IMG/VR virus record: IMGVR_UViG_3300036981_000384
Span: 1 to 31,196 of that record
Strand: one strand, 5' to 3'
Length of the DNA: 31,196 nt
From: a virus
The position numbers and the translations under genes are program-made. Below the pieces are notes generated by a model. It saw nothing but the letters and a program-made list of their open reading frames with translations. It had not been told where the DNA came from and ran no database searches. The number at the start of each line of letters is the position of its first letter. Within the stretch, counting starts at the first letter, position 1. Below, piece by piece: positions 26,949 to 31,196 of the stretch.

Positions 26949-27950
26949 ATGCCAGGGATTAAGGCACTGAGGAAGATTCAGTTGGGGCAAGAGACCACGG
27001 CGGGCACGCCTGTGGCAGCGACCACGATTTGGCGCGGTGAGGGGGTGCTGAACGACGAGCGCACGATAGAGTTTCCGGCGGAGGATGTCGGTCTCTATGC
27101 GCCGACCGACCGGATGTATATCCCGAAAATCGGCGCGACGCTGAGCATGGACGATACGCCAGCGACGTTCGAACAGTTGGTCTACGTGCTGTCGGGCTGC
27201 CTCAGCAAGGTCACGACCGCGGCGGCCGACGGCGTGGGCAGCGGCAAGGTGTGGACGTACAACGTGGCCTCCACGGCGGCGCCCACCCAGCAGCTCTTCA
27301 CCATCGAGATGGGCGACGACAACCGGGTCGACAAGATGGAGTATGCCTATGTCGAGAAGTTTTCGCTGTCGGGCGCCAAGGGCGAGGCGGTGATGTTGGC
27401 GGCGGATTGGCGCGGCCGCCAGGCCACGGACGGCGATTTCACCGGTGCGCTTTCGATTCCGACAGTGGAAGAGATCCTTTTCTCGAAGGGCAAGCTGTAC
27501 ATCGATCCGACGACGATCGGCACAACGCAGAAGACGGCGACCTGGTTGGGGTTCAACCTGGAGATTCCGGGCGGCTGGAAGGCGGTGTGGACCGGCGACG
27601 GCAACCTGTACTTCACCCAGACGGTGTACAAGGGCACGCGCGAAGAGGAAATGACGGGCGAGCTGACGCTGGAGCACGATGCGACGGCCGAGGCGGAGAT
27701 CGTGGCGGCCCGGGCCGGGACGTTGCGGCTGGTGCGGTTGCTGTTCAACGGGACGGCGTTGACGACGGCGGCGACGTACACGTACAAGACGCTGAAGATC
27801 GACATGGCGATCAAGTACACGGAAGTGCCGCAGATCGAGGACGAGGACGAGGACGACGTCGTGACACTGCCGTTCAAGGTGGTGTACAGCTCGACGGCGG
27901 CGTTGTTCGCGTCGGTTGTGGTGGTGAATCAGTTGGCTACGCTGACGTAG
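26949..27950 (+). CDS. major tail tube protein
   Basis: The protein has 333 residues. It starts MPGIKALRKIQLGQETTAGTPVAATTIWRGEG, a familiar tail tube opening, and is mostly beta strand (KVWTYNVASTAAPTQQLFTIEMGDDNR, KFSLSGAKGEAVMLAADWRGR). Size and place before the assembly chaperones and tape measure support the call. GAGGAGG precedes the ATG. Confidence 0.82.
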   Translation: MPGIKALRKIQLGQETTAGTPVAATTIWRGEGVLNDERTIEFPAEDVGLYAPTDRMYIPKIGATLSMDDTPATFEQLVYVLSGCLSKVTTAAADGVGSGKVWTYNVASTAAPTQQLFTIEMGDDNRVDKMEYAYVEKFSLSGAKGEAVMLAADWRGRQATDGDFTGALSIPTVEEILFSKGKLYIDPTTIGTTQKTATWLGFNLEIPGGWKAVWTGDGNLYFTQTVYKGTREEEMTGELTLEHDATAEAEIVAARAGTLRLVRLLFNGTALTTAATYTYKTLKIDMAIKYTEVPQIEDEDEDDVVTLPFKVVYSSTAALFASVVVVNQLATLT

Positions 27951-27974
27951 ATCGTCGAGCGAGGAGCGTAGAGC

Positions 27975-28667
27975 GTGGAGCGGTTGGTATCGGTGATTAT
28001 GCCGACCCGGGAACGGCCGGAACAGGCGCTGCGCTGTATCGAGCGGCTGCTGCAGACGTCGGTGGGGTATGACGTTGAGGCGATCGTGGTGGCGGACGGG
28101 GATGATACGACGGGGGATGTGATCGCTCGGGCCGGGGTGGCCCGGGTGATCATGCCGCCGGAGCGGCTCAGTGCGCCGCGCTGTTGGAACCTGGGTGCGG
28201 CGGCGGCGACGGGGGATGTGTTGGTGCTGGCGGCCGACGATCTGTGGTGGTTCCATGGCTGGATCGGGGAGATGACCGAGTGGATGGCGGCATTCCCGAA
28301 CGGCGATGGGATGATCGGGTTCAATGATCTGGCCCAGGACGGGAATAAGCTGGCGACGCACTACGCGGTGAGCCGCCGGTTCGCCGTCGAGCAGTTCGGC
28401 GGGGTGCTGGTGTGTCCGCAGTATCGGCATTACTTCATCGACAATGAGGCGACGGCGCGGGGGATGCGCGCGGGGCGGTATCGCTGGGCGCAGAACAGTG
28501 TGGTGGAACATCGGCATCCGGCGTGGCGAAAGGCGAAGTCGGATGGGCTGTATGCGTCAAGAGCGCCGTTGATGGCGGAGGATCAGGCAATGTTTCAGCG
28601 CCGGCGGGCGGCGGGGTTCCCGGATGATTTCGAGGCGGTGATCATGATGCGTTCTGAGGATAACTGA
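27975..28667 (+). CDS. family 2-type glycosyltransferase, downstream of tail tube
   Basis: The protein has 230 residues. RLVSVIMPTRERPEQALRCIERLLQTS is the GT2 nucleotide-binding start; EAIVVADGDDTTGDV, RLSAPRCWNLGAAAATGDVLVLAADDLWW with the DD motif, and a later acidic segment complete the fold. It uses a GTG start with GAGGAG upstream; the spacer is made of heptamers (AGCGAGG, AGCGTAG, AGCGTGG). It is not a homologue of the other glycosyltransferase by eye, so two different sugar transfers are possible. A probable target is the virion or the host envelope. Confidence 0.82.
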   Translation: MERLVSVIMPTRERPEQALRCIERLLQTSVGYDVEAIVVADGDDTTGDVIARAGVARVIMPPERLSAPRCWNLGAAAATGDVLVLAADDLWWFHGWIGEMTEWMAAFPNGDGMIGFNDLAQDGNKLATHYAVSRRFAVEQFGGVLVCPQYRHYFIDNEATARGMRAGRYRWAQNSVVEHRHPAWRKAKSDGLYASRAPLMAEDQAMFQRRRAAGFPDDFEAVIMMRSEDN

Positions 28668-28700
28668 TTGTTATCCTTAGATGACATCAAGTCATCTGAG
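28658..28700. repeat. two overlapping hairpins, TTATCC family
   Basis: GGATAAC-tgatt-GTTATCC (28658-28676), then CTTAGATGAC-atcaa-GTCATCTGAG (28676-28700, one mismatch). The first overlaps the end of the glycosyltransferase gene. Confidence 0.8.
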
Positions 28701-28715
28701 GATGTTATCGCCAGA

Positions 28716-28798
28716 AGATTGCTTCGGGGCTGCGGGCGCTGAAGGCGCTGCGGCCCCTCGCAATGACGGGGCTGCGTGCGGCCCCTCGCAATGACAGG
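28716..28798. repeat. ATTGCTTCGG...CTCGCAATGACA repeats
   Basis: One copy with a second right end in tandem, filling the gap before the tail chaperone gene. Confidence 0.75.
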
Positions 28799-28812
28799 AA
28801 AGGGAGAGACAG

Positions 28813-29211
28813 ATGGGTACGTTTGTGAGCAAGGGAACGGTGAAGGTCACGGTGCCGGAAAGGCCTGATGAGTACATCGAGATCAAGGTGGCGCTGAGCC
28901 AGGGCGAGCGCAATAAGCTGATGAACGCGCTGATGACGGAGCGGGGGAGCGGCACGGAAAACGCTGAACGGTCGTTTCTGATCGGCACGTATAACCAGGA
29001 TCTGGCAGAAGCGGCCATCGTAGGCTGGCGGATATTCGAGCGCGATGAGAATGAGGAGATTGTGCTCGATGCCAGTGGCGCCCCCAAAGCGGTGCCGTTC
29101 CGACGCGCGCTGATCGCGGACTTCAACCCTGACGATGTGTTGATCGACAAGGTGCTGGGAGACATCGCCACCCGCTACCCTTTGGGGGGGAAGAAGAAAA
29201 GCGACGGCTGA
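28813..29211 (+). CDS. tail assembly chaperone (gpG-like)
   Basis: The protein has 132 residues. It starts between the tail tube and tape-measure genes, as lambda G does. TFVSKGTVKVTVPERPDEYIEIKVALSQGERNKLMNALM begins the protein, which ends PLGGKKKSDG. Just before the stop, TTG GGG GGG A is a slippery run; shifting back one base enters the frame of the next ORF. GGGAGAG lies upstream of the ATG. Confidence 0.85.
   Translation: MGTFVSKGTVKVTVPERPDEYIEIKVALSQGERNKLMNALMTERGSGTENAERSFLIGTYNQDLAEAAIVGWRIFERDENEEIVLDASGAPKAVPFRRALIADFNPDDVLIDKVLGDIATRYPLGGKKKSDG
29184..29190 (+). other. -1 ribosomal frameshift site
   Basis: Seven G in a row, read in frame as TTG GGG GGG A: both the A- and P-site codons re-pair after a one-base backward slip. 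The -1 frame is open from here to 29444. Confidence 0.8.
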
Positions 29212-29444
29212 AGACGCTGAGGCAGGAATACTATCTGGCATTCCGGGGCACGGCGCACTCGGTGCCGAGCTCGCGCTACGGGGATGAGATTACGGTCATG
29301 GCTGAGATGGGGTGGAGTTGGGCGGAGTACCTGGCGGCGCCGTGCGATTTGGTGGATGAGATCGAGGAGCGGTTGGCGGGCCGGGCGAAGGCGGAGAAAG
29401 AGCAGCAGCGAAAGAGTGAAGCGGCGGGGAAGCGGGGGCGGTGA
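29187..29444 (+). CDS. tail assembly chaperone extension (gpT-like), made by -1 frameshift
   Basis: Read in the -1 frame the product continues GEEEKRRLKTLRQEYYLAFRG...SSRYGDEITVMAEMGWSWAEYLAAPCDLVDEIEERLAGRAKAEKEQQRKSEAAGKRGR. It would be made as a fusion to the gpG-like protein, a minor share of the product. Such G-GT pairs chaperone tape-measure assembly. An independent ATG start within this part (29262) has no ribosome site. Confidence 0.8.
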   Translation, partial: GEEEKRRLKTLRQEYYLAFRGTAHSVPSSRYGDEITVMAEMGWSWAEYLAAPCDLVDEIEERLAGRAKAEKEQQRKSEAAGKRGR

Positions 29445-29446
29445 CG

Positions 29447-29512
29447 AGATTCTTCGCGCTGCGGCGCTCAGAATGACAAGCGGGCTGCGGCGCGAAGAAT
29501 GACAAGCGGGCG
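29447..29512. repeat. ATTCTTCGCGCTGCGGCGCTCAGAATGACA repeat
   Basis: A third relative of the interspersed family (ATTCTT / AGAAT ends), with a second partial copy, between the chaperone and tape-measure genes. Confidence 0.75.
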
Positions 29513-29519
29513 GTGAGCG

Positions 29520-31196
29520 ATGGGGGCAGGGGCTGAGGCGGCGCTGGCGGTGGTGTTGCGGCTGCGCAATGAGATGGCGCAGCAGTTGGACGGGGTCAGG
29601 GGCAGCCTGACCAATTTCGCAAACGAGGCGGGCAAGGTCGGCATGGTGTTGTCGGCCGGGGTGTCGCTGCCGCTGATCGCCATCGGGAAGCAGGCGGTGG
29701 AGGTGGCCAGCACGTTCGAAAGTCAGATGAACGTGCTGGGCGTGGCGGCGCGCAGCTCGGGCACGGCGATGAACGATCTGAGCAAGGCGGCGCTCCTGGT
29801 CGGCTCGGATACGCAGCTCGTGGGGATCAACGCCTCGCAGGCGGCCGACGCGATGACCAACTTCTATAAAGCGGGCATGACGACCTCGGACATTTTCAGC
29901 GACCTCAACGGCTATCTGCAAACAGGCACGGGACTGACGGGCGCGCTGCGGGCGGCGATCGACCTGACGGCGGCCAGCGAGATGGACCTGAATTCTGCGT
30001 CCATGCTGGTGGCGTCCAGTATGGCGACGTTCGGGTTGAGTGCGGCGGACGCGACCCGGATATCCAATTCGTTCGTGGGCGCAGCGGACGCCTCGCTGGC
30101 CAGCGTCAACGATCTGGCGCAGGCGATGAATAACATCGGGCCGACGGCGGCGGCGTTCGGGTGGAGCCTGGAAGAGACGAACACGGCGCTGGCGGTGCTG
30201 AGCACGCGGGGCATCATGGGGGCCGAGGCGGGCACGGCGCTGAAATCCATGATGATCACCCTGATGTCGGGGACAAAGGGTACGAAGGCGGCGCTGGAAG
30301 AGCTGAACGTGTCGCTGTACGATCAGAAGGGAGCGATGCTGCCGCTGCCGAATATCATCGGGCAGCTCTCCAAGGCGATGGCCGGGATGACGGATGAGCA
30401 GCGTTTAGGGTACATCCAGACGCTGGCGGGGTCCTACGGCCAAAAGGCAATGAACACGCTGCTGGCCGAGGGGGTGCCGGGCTGGAATGCGATGGCGACG
30501 GCAGTGGCGAACGCGGCGACGGCGCAGGAGGTGGCGGCGGCGCGCACGCAGGGCTTCAAGGCGGCGATGGAGCAGTTGAAGGGCGCCGTCGAGAGCGTGT
30601 TTATCCAGACGGTGACGCCGATCCTGCAGGGCATCCTGACGCCATTCATCCGGCTGCTGACCGAGGCGACGAGCAGCATCCTGACGCTGAATCCGGCGCT
30701 GCTGAACGCGGGAATCGCGTTCGGGGCGGTGGTGGCGGCGGCGGGGCCGGTGCTGCTGGCGATCAAGGGGATCGCCGAGGTAGTCGGGGCGTTGACGACG
30801 CCCATCGGGGCGGTGGTGTTGGCGCTGGCGGCGCTGGCGGCGGCCTGGACCGGCGACTTCCTGGGGATGCGCACGACCATTACAGCGTGGTGGGCGGGGG
30901 TGCAGCCGCAGTTGCAGGCGGCGGCGACGGGGATCACGACCTGGATCGGGACGGCGCTGACGACGCTGCGGGGTTGGTGGGATGCGCACTGGCCGGGGCT
31001 GCAGGCGACCCTGACGACCTGGTGGGCGGGGGCGCAAACGATCCTGACCACGGCGGCGACGAACATCGGGACGGTGATCGGCACGGCGTTGACGACGCTG
31101 CGGGGTTTGTGGGATGCGCATTGGCCCGGGATGCAGGCGACGCTGACGACCTGGTGGACGGGGGCGCAGACGATCATCACCACGGCAGAGACGACC
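29520..31196 (+). CDS. tape-measure protein, 5' part
   Basis: The gene runs beyond the window; at least 559 residues. The start MGAGAEAALAVVLRLRNEM, a hydrophobic stretch (VLSAGVSLPLIAIGKQAVEVASTFESQMN), and a region similar to the tape-measure core (GTALKSMMITLMS, QTLAGSYGQKAMNTLL) support the call. From about 30950 a 44-residue repeat (132 bases) appears twice: TTLRGWWDAHWPGLQ, then TTLRGLWDAHWPGMQ, with a TTWW motif in each unit. It sets tail length and helps eject DNA. Confidence 0.88.
   Translation, partial: MGAGAEAALAVVLRLRNEMAQQLDGVRGSLTNFANEAGKVGMVLSAGVSLPLIAIGKQAVEVASTFESQMNVLGVAARSSGTAMNDLSKAALLVGSDTQLVGINASQAADAMTNFYKAGMTTSDIFSDLNGYLQTGTGLTGALRAAIDLTAASEMDLNSASMLVASSMATFGLSAADATRISNSFVGAADASLASVNDLAQAMNNIGPTAAAFGWSLEETNTALAVLSTRGIMGAEAGTALKSMMITLMSGTKGTKAALEELNVSLYDQKGAMLPLPNIIGQLSKAMAGMTDEQRLGYIQTLAGSYGQKAMNTLLAEGVPGWNAMATAVANAATAQEVAAARTQGFKAAMEQLKGAVESVFIQTVTPILQGILTPFIRLLTEATSSILTLNPALLNAGIAFGAVVAAAGPVLLAIKGIAEVVGALTTPIGAVVLALAALAAAWTGDFLGMRTTITAWWAGVQPQLQAAATGITTWIGTALTTLRGWWDAHWPGLQATLTTWWAGAQTILTTAATNIGTVIGTALTTLRGLWDAHWPGMQATLTTWWTGAQTIITTAETT
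30951..31196 (+). repeat. 132-bp tandem repeat in the tape-measure gene
   Basis: Units beginning ACGGCG(C/T)TGACGACGCTG at 30951 and 31083. A third unit may follow outside the window. Confidence 0.75.

Overview
The window looks like part of a temperate tailed-phage (siphovirus) genome, or a prophage, from a high-GC bacterium. The likeliest host is a member of the Chloroflexota: two secreted proteins carry long Thr-Pro-Thr-Ala linkers, and the DNA is peppered with small interspersed palindromic repeats of a kind common in that phylum. The host call is inference. No rRNA, complete tRNA, CRISPR array or IS element was seen.

Region 1 (1-2034) is an array of five integron recombination sites (attC, 95-98 bp each, with RYYYAAC/GTTRRRY ends, internal stems and an unpaired base). 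They bound four complete minus-strand gene cassettes. The cassette genes are tiny: a lipoprotein, several zinc-ribbon proteins and orphans. Two cassettes hold two genes joined by an ATGA overlap. No integron integrase lies in the window.

Region 2 (2100-3340) is a short plus-strand operon of three small genes, with a near-consensus promoter whose spacer is a palindrome and a strong terminator.

Region 3 (3377-9232) holds a minus-strand block (two small genes, a tyrosine recombinase, four coupled small genes), a divergently transcribed Xre/cI-like repressor with operator-like palindromes, a small gene that runs antisense into the repressor, and two secreted or anchored Thr/Pro-rich proteins.

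Region 4 (9233-10844) is an attachment region. It contains the 3' half of a tRNA-Pro(CGG), from the anticodon loop to the discriminator base, with similar direct repeats on both sides, followed by a second tyrosine recombinase. Arm-like repeats on both sides of a half-tRNA fit an intact attP. If so, the phage is not integrated here and everything on both sides, including the attC array, could be phage DNA.

Region 5 (10885-31196) is the plus-strand late region: a leaderless small gene, a glycosidase-like protein, an SH3 protein, small and large terminase, a portal-MuF fusion, a gp10-like protein, an HK97-type protease, the major capsid, several minor structural proteins, a head-tail connector, a membrane protein plus CHAT-like (caspase-fold) protein pair, a tail-completion protein, two glycosyltransferases flanking the tail tube gene, tail assembly chaperones joined by a -1 frameshift, and the start of a tape-measure gene that continues past the window.

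The strongest candidates for something new are the attC cassettes linked to a phage, the membrane-anchored degenerate CHAT protein inserted among connector genes, and the mobile repeats translated in frame inside core phage proteins (portal, protease, both recombinases, a glycosyltransferase).
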